Below, one piece after another: positions 50,001 through 61,850 of a stretch of DNA of 64,000 nucleotides (its first letter is position 1; each line of letters begins with the position of its first letter). The stretch spans positions 116,086,837 through 116,150,836 of the forward strand of contig CM067083.1 of NCBI GenBank assembly GCA_034008185.1. The letters run 5' to 3'. The DNA comes from Gorsachius magnificus (Eukaryota > Chordata > Aves > Pelecaniformes > Ardeidae). The notes below the pieces were generated by a model, which was given only the letters and a program-made list of their open reading frames with translations, ran no database searches and had not been told where the DNA came from. The translations under genes and the position numbers were made by a program.

Positions 50001-53000
50001 TTTGAATTTGCATTCATTTTAGTACAATGTATTTCTGCAATTACAGACATTAAAAAATGCATCAATTTTTTCTGCATCAGTAAAGCTGCTAAGATAACAA
50101 TTTTATAGTGTCTTGTCACAATCCATGTACTGATTCTGGTTTTTAACAGTAAAATATAGGGCAGGGCAATTTTAGATTGTTATCAGTCATGATGGAAAAG
50201 CTGAAAGCAGCAAAATCCACCTCAGAAGCTGGGCAGCAATGATTGGGCAGCAAAGCTGCACTGATCTGTGCCCTGATCTGTCTCTACCTGAGAGCAGAAC
50301 CCCTATTACCAAGTTCAAGATCACCTCCATGCTCTGCAGTCCTTACTATACAGATATATGCCAAGCAGAGCTCAGTCTAACTGACGAAGGGGTCAAGGAG
50401 CAAAGTGCATGGGAAGAAAGATCAAAGTAAAGAAACTCAGCATAGACTTGTTAACCTAACAGATAATGAAGGCATTAAAAAAGAAGAAACTAAATGAATA
50501 ATATTTTGATATGAGAGTTTGCCACGATATGACTGATTGACAAAAGCTATTTTACTAGATAAAAAGAGCCAGGCCTGGTGGAAATAACTTCAAGGGTTAC
50601 CAGGGAGGGCTCTGTTACAGCTGACATGGCCTCATCCTCCTTACATGGCACCACCAGTATGTTCCATGGAAGTAGACAAGGATGTTTTGTGTCCTAAAAC
50701 CACTGGATAACTAAATGCCTTATAATGGTTCTTCCCATATTAATTTTTGTCAAATGTGCTACAAGGATTCCTGATGTCTCTGGATGTTGTTGGCTTTCTG
50801 AACTACAGGGTCGTCATCTGACAAAAGCATAACCTGAAGACATGGACAAATCAAAGCCAACAAATGTGACCGCTGCTTCCATCCTGATTCTTTGTTTGGT
50901 AACCCAGCTGAAGACAGCGGATGACATTTCCAGAGCTCAGGAGTAAGCAAATAGTCAGATGATATTCAGCATCTTGAAAAATAAGGACAGGCACACAAAA
51001 ATGCACAGAAGATTACAGCCTGTTTTTTCGAAGTATGTGTGAGGAGGGGGGGCTGCACTGGGCCCATAATGAAATAACCTGACATGGAGCCAAAGTGTTC
51101 TTAATTGTTCAATTCAGTAAAACCTATGCAAGATTTCCATACCACACTTCTTCTGTCAGGATAAGGTATGCAAGCAGTGTTATATCAAAATTTCCACTCT
51201 TTTTTCTTTTTTATTCTTTTCTCATTTTTAATGTATGTATTTCCTCAGTTTCCTCAGTGCCATGAGTCCTTGTGGTCTTCTGGTGAGGGTAAAAGTAGAT
51301 CTCCCCCAGGGTTCCAAATGCAACCAGAGTCCATCCACAGATAGCCAGTTACTGGCAGACCAGTGGCATTACACACCTTATAGCCACAGAAAATGCTGAT
51401 GTATTATAACTTCATATAGAAGGAACAAAATGAAGATTCCCATTTTTCAATGACTCTCTTTCCCCATGATGAGTATACAAAATGGAACAGGTGCAAATGA
51501 AAGGATTAAAATAGATGTGTTGTATAAGTCTGTTGGCTCCTCTGACAAGTACTAGTATGATTTTTTTATCCTTTTATATGCAGAGAAGGGAACTGAACAT
51601 TTGTTTCCCTCAAACCAAGTAGATGATCTCATCACTGTGTTGCAAGTAGAAGGAGTAAAGCAAAGCACAGAAAAAATTCTGTGGGGAATTACTGATTTAC
51701 ACACCTCATTCCACAAAACATTTAGGTGTACGCTAGGTACTACATTTTGTCCTTGCATATGAAGTCTTCTCCTGTTTAACCTGGGAAGGTATTTTCCTAC
51801 TGAAGAGTGAGTATTTTACTTTCAACTACTTGAAACTTCCTAGGCTTGTAGAGGGACACCGTGTACCAGAAGATTCCACATTACTGCAAGATGCTTTATG
51901 TTAAAACACCTCCCATTTGCTGTTGGTTTCATTTTCTTCTCTTGATTTACATCCTCAGGCAACATTTTAATGGCATTTAGTTACCTACATGTATGGAATT
52001 AAAGTGGGATTATTTTCATCTAACTCTGGGTATCTATAATCTTAAATTTGCCATCCATATTAATCTGACCAAACATCTCTAATACACATATAAGTATTTC
52101 ATCTAGAATCTAGGTTCCTCCCCTACCTAACAGGAGAAAAAAGGACCTCTAGGCAGAACTCATCTCCTCCTAAATTTTAATCTAAAATAGAGCAGGTGAC
52201 TTATGTTAAACATGCCTACTTCTTTCCACTGCATATAAAAGTATCTTGGACAACTGGTTCAGATTTTAATGCTACACACTAAATATTTATAAGATGCACT
52301 CTCCTAAATTCCAAAGTATAAAGAGATTTTATAAAATTTCAGAAAATGCTTATTTTCTCATTTTGGTATCTAATAATTTTTACAATACATCCCTCAGGAG
52401 TCTCAAGTCTTGCTGAAATTAAATGAGATTATAAATACCTTCATTACATAGGTATTATTTCATCTAACTTTGTGCATCTAACCTAGTCTAACTTTGATGA
52501 GTCACTTAAAATAGATGCCTAATGACTGTGTGTTTACAGACAAATAAACTGAGCTGAATTTCACTCTCTGCGTGTTCTTAAATGGTATAAACTCCTTATA
52601 AGAAAAGCTATGGAACATGAGATTAAGTTGCTACTCCATAGATACCTAAATTGGGTTTGTATATGCTTTCTATGTTTATGTTGTCATTTCCAGTTCTTTC
52701 TAAACCAATAATAAAACATTTACTACTTGGGAGACTTGAATAAAATATAAATTGCCTTTTATAATCTGAAATAGGATCCTTTACCCTTTACCTTCAGGAA
52801 AGCAGTGTAAGGGATATTGCACTGTTTTTATCAAGGACAATGTATTCACTCTAAACAACTATTCAGTTCGTGAGTACAGTTCCCATCTCTTAACATAAAT
52901 TATAAAAGAGAAGATGTCAGCTTTTGGTCATATTTGATACCTACAGTATAGAAATGAGCGCTGCTCAAAACTCAATGTCACAAGCACATGTGTGAATTTC

Positions 53001-54175
53001 AAGTGGCAGTCTTATGCATATGTATGATATGTCTTCTTACAGTTGTACAAGCTGGGAAAAATAGTATTCTTAGATTAAAAATCATGTACTAGTGACTGCA
53101 AAGAAAAATTTTTTACTGAGTACCTGTCTTCCTTGCAAATGCTTTCAGTATAAGACTGGCAGTGGAAATGATTAGACAAAAGGTGATTACTTCAGAGGCT
53201 TATCAGACCTCTGTTAAAAGGTTGTTGCTGCAACCCCTGGTTGGGGTCACCAGTCCTCCAAAGATAGGATTAAAAAAAAAACAGAAAAAACAACTTACAT
53301 AAAAGGCCTCTCTCCTCTCCCTCTTTCTCTCTTCTAAGCCATGAAGCATCATTTCTGTGGCCCTTACAGACAGGAAGAATGATTTCAAGACTCCTCTTTG
53401 ATAAGAGACACTGAAAAGAAGTATGTAAATTTAGCTTTTATAGAAGACAATTTTCTCATTTGCATCAAGTTTATTAGGAGACGTGTTCCTTTGCAGCACA
53501 GAGGAAATCGACAGATCACTGCACTCAAGCATAGTTACACGGCATACAGGAAAGGTGTCCCCGTACTAAATCAAATCTACAAAACACGTATTACTTGCTT
53601 CTTTGTAGAAAGCAGTCAACAGAGAGATACTTATCTCTAACCCAAACATTTACACAGATGCTAACTAATTTGTAGAGATAGCTATAAAATGGAAAGCAAA
53701 TTAATTAAAATCTTCATCTTCTCTCATGTTTTTAAATTGCAATTTCAAAATTTCCTGACACTTTCCTATGCACTCTGTTAACTCCAGTTGTTATTTTTCA
53801 CTTTCTCTTGGAAAAAGGTGGAACAAGGACTGTACAAGAAGAATCCAGCTCTCACTTACTTAAACATTAAAAAATAGCTCATAATCACTATAAAGTCCTG
53901 TGCCATTACATATATAGCACCACTCTGCCACTTTTTCTTTATTAATTATTTCCTTTTGAATAGCAATCAGTGAATCCAGATGTCTGAACGTGAGAAATCT
54001 TAGCTGTGGCATCTGGATCCTTCACAGATTCCAAAAGTAAGTCTGCTATTGGCATTTAAACTGAATCACACTCCGTTTAAGTATTTATACTGCCTTTGGC
54101 TTGCTGCATTATTGTGCATTTATTAATAAGCTGGTGTGCTTACATTTTGACTTGGGAATACTCTGTGCACTTTGG
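47007..54175. other. Intergenic DNA, no gene supported
   Basis: AT-rich, with only short frames. A 30-base phrase around 49877 (ctggggattcatgtgaaa) reappears in diverged form near 56012, which may mean a common old repeat. No promoter, RNA gene or coding exon was recognised. Confidence 0.6.
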
Positions 54176-54250
54176 AAGAAATCCTATCCCCATTGAAGTC
54201 AATGGGACTTTTGCCATCAACTACAAGAGCCAGGATTTCATCCTTTGAGT
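54176..54250. repeat. Possible ancient interspersed repeat core
   Basis: It contains cccattgaagtcaatgggac followed by ttttgccatcaac. The first part is a perfect palindrome-like word (cccattgaagtcaatggg). Words of this type occur in old, low-identity sauropsid repeats; the family is not identified. Confidence 0.4.
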
Positions 54251-57200
54251 TTTTGTTCACGGAAAGGAATAGAGCTCACCTTAGGCAGGCTCTTCAAAAA
54301 TCTTTCAGTCCTGTAAATCTTCATTACTTATCCATTAAAAAACTCTGCTAAGGGAAGAGGTTAAGCTACAAAATCCCTGCTCTGTCTTTATATTACCAGC
54401 ACACTCATAGATATCAGAGTTGGACAAGGGTTTGTACAGAACATGCTCAGATTGAGACTCTCCAATTGCTCACAGAAGGAGTGACAGCAGGTAAAGGCTA
54501 CTGAAATATAAAGATTTTGGCCCAAAGTTACAGTCAGGGTCTATTGGGTTCACAACTCTACCAGATCTCTTGCTAAAAGCAGTCATGTGCCATGTTGCCA
54601 TGCACCCTCCCAGTGGTGGGTTTGCACTTGTGCTCCCTTCCAACATTATGTGGAAGCAACAAATATTTAAAGATGCACCGTAAAAAAAAAAAAAAAAGGA
54701 AACCCACTCAACTTGGATCTTTTAAACTGAGATTCATCAAGTATCTCTTGAGTTTTTTAAAGCCTTCTAAAGACATAAAACTCTTTCTAGAAAACCCTCC
54801 AAAGATTTAAGAAGAATTTCTCATGAACAAATTCTAATAGAAAGCAATGTATTTTGAGAATGGAGCTCTTTTTCTTTAATTTTAGACTATTTTTTTCCAT
54901 GAAAAGGGAATGAAAAATGCTGGGAAAACTTCTGTGTACTTTTCAGTGTCCTGGTTATTTTGCCAAAGAAATCTAGGGCAAATTTATTTTAGTTAAACAT
55001 TTATTTGGTGGCCACTGTTTCTATGAAGATTATTTTGCTATCTTCACCATTAACCATTTGCTTCTCTGAATGCCAGTAAGTGCCATACTATTCATCTACA
55101 AAGAAGTGTAAGGAATTACTTTTTGTTAAAGATCAATTGCAGAATCAGTTTTCAAAATCTTGCGTTTTGCAGCTCAGTATAATTTAGGTCATGAACCATT
55201 CCCATTGCTCTATGGTGAATTATAAAACATATCAATCCCTATTACCCCAAAGAAAAGAAATAATAATATGCAAGGTACACGGCTGTATTTTTTTTCATAT
55301 GGTTGAATGCTTATCCACTAGGAATAGAATGAAGGTTTAGTCAAACAGCCAAGTTACTAGAGTATTTCTCCATGTGCTCACTCCTAGCTTGCAGCAAATG
55401 AAACTTAATGTCAGGTTAAGTTCACATCTACTTACGGTTAAGCATATGTATGTCGACAGCTAGATCAGCTTAGCTGACATGAAATAACTTCTGAAGCCAG
55501 AATAAATTGAGCCTGTATCTGAGTTGAAAATTGAATGCTAGTATTTAGGTCTTATTTATTTTTATTTTACTAAATATAGTATTTTGGTCATGGATTTCCA
55601 AAATGGACCAGCATTTGGTTACAATCCTTACGACCTGTCTGCACTTCACGTCTACTGCTCCTCAAAGCTGCCTAAGTTTTAACCTTTTTGGACTACCAGT
55701 ATAGTCCAAAGCTCTGCCTGCCTGATTTATTTTAGCTTTCTTCTTCTAAAGTTACAGTGTATTCTGATTACAGAAACACGTCTGGCTCATATATTTGAAA
55801 TTTCCGTTAAATATTGCCTTTTTGTCAGTTCTCTCTGACATTGCTTCACAGATCTCTTTACAGAGCTTGCTTTTATCCATTTTGCCTATGGACAGCAGTT
55901 ACCTGATGCTGGTCTGCTATCTTGTCACAGGAGGTTACTTTTTTGAGCTGGCACATTTTGTCCGCTTTTGCATTCCCTTCTGCATATCTTGTCTTCTGAT
56001 CAACCATTCTCTGGGGATTCACATGAAAACTGTGGGAGAGCTCAATACTGCTTATTGCTCTCTCCACTGACCCAGGCAGAATGGTCAAAAAATTCCTACT
56101 AGGAAAGAAATTATGTCAGTCCACAATGAATGTTGAGGAAGGAAACAACTTCATACTAATTTTCAAATAATTCCTAACTATAATACTCTTTTGGAAATTA
56201 ACTTTGGCTTTGCCACACATTGACAATAAGGAGCTGGAGCTTATGTAGTGGCTAATAGCAAAACTAGAAAAAAATAATGAGATTCACTGAGTGTATTCAG
56301 CCACCTATTCTTAGGCACTGACCTGGCCAATCCTTCAAGATTCACTTACAGCAAGTAGAAAGATGCACTTTCTTCCTGGGTGTTAATCATGCTATGCCTT
56401 TACTAGCAAGTACTGCAGATCAAAAGGAGTGGACATGCAGAGCAAATCTTCATGCTGACGACCTAGTAGCCATAGTATGCACTTTTTGTGGACTTCAGAT
56501 TAGTTTTGATCTGCTCCCATAAACAATGCAAGTTAGAACTGGAGAGCTTAAGGTGCTCACCTGGTTTAATTTCATTTGAAGGGAATCCAGTTTGTGCACT
56601 CCAAGACAGCTCCGTAATATGAATCAAAGCAGAGTAAGCGGGAGGTTTGCTTTAGGAGCACACGCTGAATCCAGGTTAAGAAGTGAATGTAGTTGCATCT
56701 TCAGATCATCTGAAATGATGAACTCCTTTTCTGAGTATCCACCTGCATCAAAACCTACTTGTCATTCCTGTGTCTTCCTCATAATAGAGACAGCTAGAGC
56801 AATAACTTAAAGGAGCATCTTGTATCTCCCCTCACCCCTGCAACAGCCAGCTGTCACTGGGAAAGGGTAGCTGTTTCTCTACTTCCTTGACTGTTCAACA
56901 ATTTGGTTGCTTCATTTTAATTTATTTGCTTTTATTCCGTGTATTTTGGAAAGCAAAAGGCTTACAGTGTCTCTTCCACTAAAGAACATGTAAATCAAGC
57001 ATCACTTCTCAGAAAGTGGTCTTCTAGGCTGAGGTTAATTCAGGAAATCAGTATGTTATCATTATTATTATCATCTCCCTAGAAATTTGAAAGATTATGT
57101 TAGCCTGTCAATGTTACCTTTGCAAGAAATAGAGCTTAGTCTTGTGTTCTTCGCTTGCTCAGGACTTCTTATCTAGGTAGGAATTTTGACTGAGCATGAA

Positions 57201-60200
57201 AGGCTGGGCTATGCTCCAGGGATAAAATATCTGAGTAAAAGTAAAAATAAAATGTTCTTCAAATTTACTTACTAAATTATCCAGTAAAAGGAGTGGTTTC
57301 TAGTTTGCATTGCATTATTGTCTATCAGCTAAGGGATAGAGCAGTCACCTGAAAGCTGTGCAAAGCCAGATAGAACATGTATGGACTGAGGAGAGTCTGA
57401 AAACCCTGACTTCCATTTCCTGGACAATTGGTTTAACTCTCTAGACTGTTATACACAATTCTGATGCTTCCTCCAGCTGTACTTTTGGATTAAACTGTCT
57501 GTGACTGCTGTACTTTGTGTTGAAATAAATGCTGTCCATGTGTGTTAGAGGTGCTGAGAGACCACTGATTGAACTGACCTCCCAAAGGAGCTGATGTTGA
57601 AATGCCTTGTTTGTAAATCATAAACAGCCTTAAGGGAGAGAGCAGCACTGAGAAGCCAAGATGGTGATGCTTCAGGGAACATAAAACATTTTGGCACCAA
57701 ATTAAGTTTTCACTAAAAAAATAAGCACACACAAAACCTTAGGTGCCCAAATAAGATTTATATAAACAACTCTAATGAACTCAGTTGCCTAAAATCCTAA
57801 CTGCATTGGATTTCATGTGCCTGAAGGACTTTTTTTACCTTTCCCTTTGAAAGCAAATGGATGAAATTCAAGTTTTGTGTTAGCCCAATGCACTTCCATG
57901 CACAGTATTCTACACTATCTCCCTGTAAAACATGTACATTAGAAACAACCTAGTTGAACATTAGGAATTAAAAAAATATGAGTATTTCCCACATTTACAC
58001 CTGGATTTCTTTTTTAAAGACAAAAGAATAGTGATTTGTGAATAGCTTACATTTCTTTTTCTAATCGAAAATAATTAAAACCAATGAAAATAGAATAATG
58101 GCTAAGGCCAGCTTTCCAAAAGCGTTTAAGAATCTTGTGATACATAAAAGCACCTAACAGGAATACCAGTTTACGTTTTCCATTTATGCCACTACTTCAA
58201 GCAGTCCCATTTACGTCCCTTGTACTTTGTCGCCTGGATGTTTTAAGAAATTCTCTTCCAGGCCCAGTTCCCTTAAAAATTGCAACTTTTAACACTATAA
58301 CTACAGGTGGGTTTACTTTGCTGAAAAATGCAAAGGGGAAATTTATGAAAATACCACATGTATTTTCTCTCCATTTCCCAGAAAAAAAAAAAAGTTTAGG
58401 TGAAAACAAATACAATTTGAATTATTTATCTGGTTTTCCAAAAAGTGTATCAGAGTGCATCTGGCATTACAGTTGGCACATATTAAACTGTTTTTCTAGC
58501 CAAAAGGTACTTTTTTTTGTTTGTTTATATCTCACTTCCATGTCTGAGTAAAATTCAAATATTGCTATAAAACTATGATTCATTAACAGTACTGAAAGAC
58601 AAAGACTGTTTTCCTCCATTAAGGTAATTTCTGTATTCAAATAAATTAGACCATACATTTGCTGTAAAGCAGTGTTTCCTTCTGCCTTTAAGGGTATTTT
58701 TACATGACTAACTTCAAACCATTTCTTTGTTTTTCTGTTACTAACTCAATGAGCTCACTGTCACACAGCAGACGTTATTTATTGTGCTGTGCAAAGGTTG
58801 CAGCCAACAGAGATTTGTTATGTGCAAAGTCCAGTTATCTGGGATCTTAGTAATTAAAGCACGGTATTTCTTGTTGCTTCTTTAGAATCCAAATGGGTTC
58901 AGATAGAACAGCTTCTTTATAACTTCTCTGATAAGGACTGGGGTAAACAGGAGGTACAGGCAGACACTGGTTTCAAGCTTGAGTTCATTCACCGACTGAC
59001 ACCAGTTTTAACCTACATGCACAATACTGATAAACAGTGGTAGAGTCAGCACTATTGATAAGACTCCTGTTCCCTGTACAAATACTGCATAGGTCTTGCA
59101 GTTGAAAAATTCACAAGGGTGCTTGTCAAAGTTGTTTTTGGCTAAGAATCTACTATACTGTACTCGCACCTACAGAGTCTAACCTATCTGAGATCCTTCA
59201 AGCCCATATAGTAGACAGGAAATACCAGGAGATAGCAGTGCTGTCTCTCCAATGAAACTGAATCTGAACCACTATATCTAGGACAGTTTCATTGTTCTAC
59301 CATTAACTAGAGAACGTAAGTACTCCTCTCACCTCATTCTCCACTGGACGATAAAACTATGAAGAGGAAAAAAAAAATCACAGAAGGAATTATAAAATCT
59401 AGACAGAAAAGCGAGATAACCAAGTGAGCAACTACACACTCATCAACAACTGTTTTAATACACACATGCCTGACTAAGACAGTACAGAAAACAACTGACT
59501 TATGTTCCACTCCCAGATAATGGTCTTTGTGTCAACAGGAAACAGTAAAAATTTATTAAAATCTCATTATCATTGTGTCCATTTTTCAGTTTTCAGAGCT
59601 GTCACTGTGATGCCTGCTAATCACCCCCAAGACCACCATACACTATAGGTAACTAGTACTGAAGTCTTTTACTTCCAAAGAATAGGTTCCATTTAATTTC
59701 TTATGACAGCTGGTGATACAGCAGTGGTTCTGCCCAGTACTGTTTCATGGCTCAAATATGTGCTGATGTACAAGAATATGACAGGGCCTAACTGGATTTC
59801 AGTTTTGTTTCTGCCCCACTACCAGGTTTCTTGCATTACACACAGACAGGCTCAGCGCATGGTCATTTCTTTCATCCCCAGGTGGGAAGGAAATAAACAG
59901 AAAAAAGAGAGTAACAAAAGCTTGGCTCCACCCTACCAAAGGGTAAGGCAATGCACTGCTACCAGAAAGAGCCAAAAGCAAATTACCTCCATTTCAAGAA
60001 CCCATTCCTATGACAGGCAGTTATTTATCATTTCTACATGGAACTGGCAGTTAAGAACAATTGATGCCTGAAGCACTTATGAGTTTTAGTAAAGATACAC
60101 TGTAAACATGTTACATTGAATATTTTAAATAAAATGACCAACATGAATGACAATGCTGTTAGCAATACTGGAATTACTGCTACTTAAGGTGACAAGGTAT

Positions 60201-60662
60201 TTTCAAGACTGAACTATAACCTTTTGTTCTGAAAGGAAACATTTTAAAAATAATTTCAGAATACTGGGGCATTTCTGTGGCATTACAGGAATTTAAAATC
60301 ATCCAACTGAGACAGCTGAAGAATGTTTTCAAAAGGTGTATTTTTCAAATTTGGACCACCCAAATACAAGATATTTCTTTCTTATATTTGGTATGAACTT
60401 AGACAAAATGTTATGTAAATTTGTGCCATTAAGTATCTTTCATATTTTTGAGGGATTCTGTGGCATTTGTGTAGTTGAGTTTTTAGTTTTCCTTTTTTCT
60501 CACAGAGAAGTTAAATTATTTTAACAATTATAAATGGATATCTTACATACCTCCCATCTTGATTTGTGGCAGTAACAGAATCCTATCATCCAAACTGTGT
60601 ACAAGAAAGCTTGTAATTTATGGAAGTTGAGCACGGAATGGTTGATTCCCTTTACTGGTTAG
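54251..60662. other. Intergenic DNA, no gene supported
   Basis: AT-rich with frames up to 122 codons (58186-58551 and 59703-60071, plus strand) that look random in composition. Nothing else was recognised apart from the phrase at about 56012 shared with 49877. Confidence 0.6.
54682..54697 (+). repeat. Poly(A) run
   Basis: A run of about 15 adenines. No retroelement body or target-site duplication is visible next to it. Confidence 0.8.
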
Positions 60663-61850
60663 ATCATAGAATCATACAGGAAATTAGGCTGGCAGGGATC
60701 TCAAGAGGCCTTCTGGTCCAACCACTTCTCAAAACAGAGCTGACTTCAAAGTTAGATCAGGTTGCTTAGGGCTGTGTCCAGCTGACTTTTGAATAATCTC
60801 CAAGGATAGAGATTCTACAATCTCTCTGGGAAACCTGTGCTATCATTTGATCACCCCCACAATGAAAGAATTTCTTTTTTATATCTAACTGGAATTTCCC
60901 TTGTTGCACTTTATTTCCCTCAGCCTTCCACTGTTCATCCCTGAGGAGTGTGTAGCTCCGCTTTCTTAAAGAGGTACCTATACGGTAGTTGGAGACAGCA
61001 ACAAGATCACCCCATAACTCTCTTTTCCTAAGGCTGAACAAATCCAGCCCTCTCACCTCATACATCGTGTGCTCCAGATTCTTAACCATCTTGTCAGCTT
61101 TCCTGCAGACTTTCTCCAGTTTGCTAGTGTCTTTCTTCAACTTCAGAGCCCCATGACTGGATGCAGTATCCCAGGTGCAGTTTTAAGAGTGGTCAAACCA
61201 GAGGAATAATTAGTTCCCTAGACCTAGCTAATCTGTTGCTAATACAGCTTCTTACAATGCAGGCCTTCACAGCTGCAGGGGCATACCTGCTGACACGTTC
61301 AACTTGTCTACTAGTTCGTGTTCTGCAAGGTTGTTTTTTATCAAGTAAGTCCCCAGCCTGTTCTGTTACACAGTCCTACTCTACTCCATATATAAGACCC
61401 TGTACTTAGTTTTGCAGAACTTCAGAAGGTTCCTATCAGTCTAGTTCTCTAGCTTGTCAAGTCAGCAGCAGCCCAGCAACAGCATACCTATCACTCCCCC
61501 CCTATTTGTTGTCACCCGTGTACTTGCTAAGAGTGCCTTCTGTTCTGTTGTCCAGGTCAATAAAGATGCTGAACGGTTTCGGGACAGGTATTGAATGCCA
61601 AGGAAAGCCACTAGTAACCAGCTATCAGTTAGACTTCTAACCACTGACTCTCTGAAACACTGTAGTCTAGCCAAGTCTTCTAGTCTAGTCTAGTCTAGTC
61701 CCACCTTACCCAGTACAACCTCCTCAGTTTGGTTTCAAGAGGTTATGAAACGCTATTTTGAAACCTTGCTACAGTCTACATAAACAATAGCCACTTTTTG
61801 ACACAGTGCTAGCTTTCTTCCAGTTCTCAAAAGTATCTGAAGACTTATTA
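60663..61850 (-). mobile_element. CR1 LINE, truncated copy with about 1.2 kb of 3' region
   Basis: The plus strand begins tcatagaatcatacagg, then ggctggcagggatctcaaga, then tctggtccaaccac, the reverse complement of the CR1 3' terminus, so the element points left. Further right it keeps CR1-type text such as ccatgactggatgcagtatc, gggcatacctgctgac, aataaagatgctgaacgg and ccttgctacagtctacataa. It is 5'-truncated, as usual for CR1. The right limit is approximate. An internal (TCTAG)n run lies at 61679-61700. The short frames inside it are not functional. Confidence 0.85.
61679..61700 (+). repeat. (TCTAG)n short tandem repeat inside the CR1 copy
   Basis: Four to five tandem tctag units (tctagtctagtctagtctag). 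A probable slippage expansion in the old CR1 copy. Confidence 0.85.

Noticed and set aside
58186..60071. Two plus-strand frames of 121-122 codons
   Set aside because: No recognisable motif, and lengths are within what chance gives in 64 kb of sequence.
60766..61674. Frames of 70-124 codons in the right-hand region
   Set aside because: They lie in the 3' region of a truncated, diverged CR1 copy and do not form a functional reverse transcriptase.
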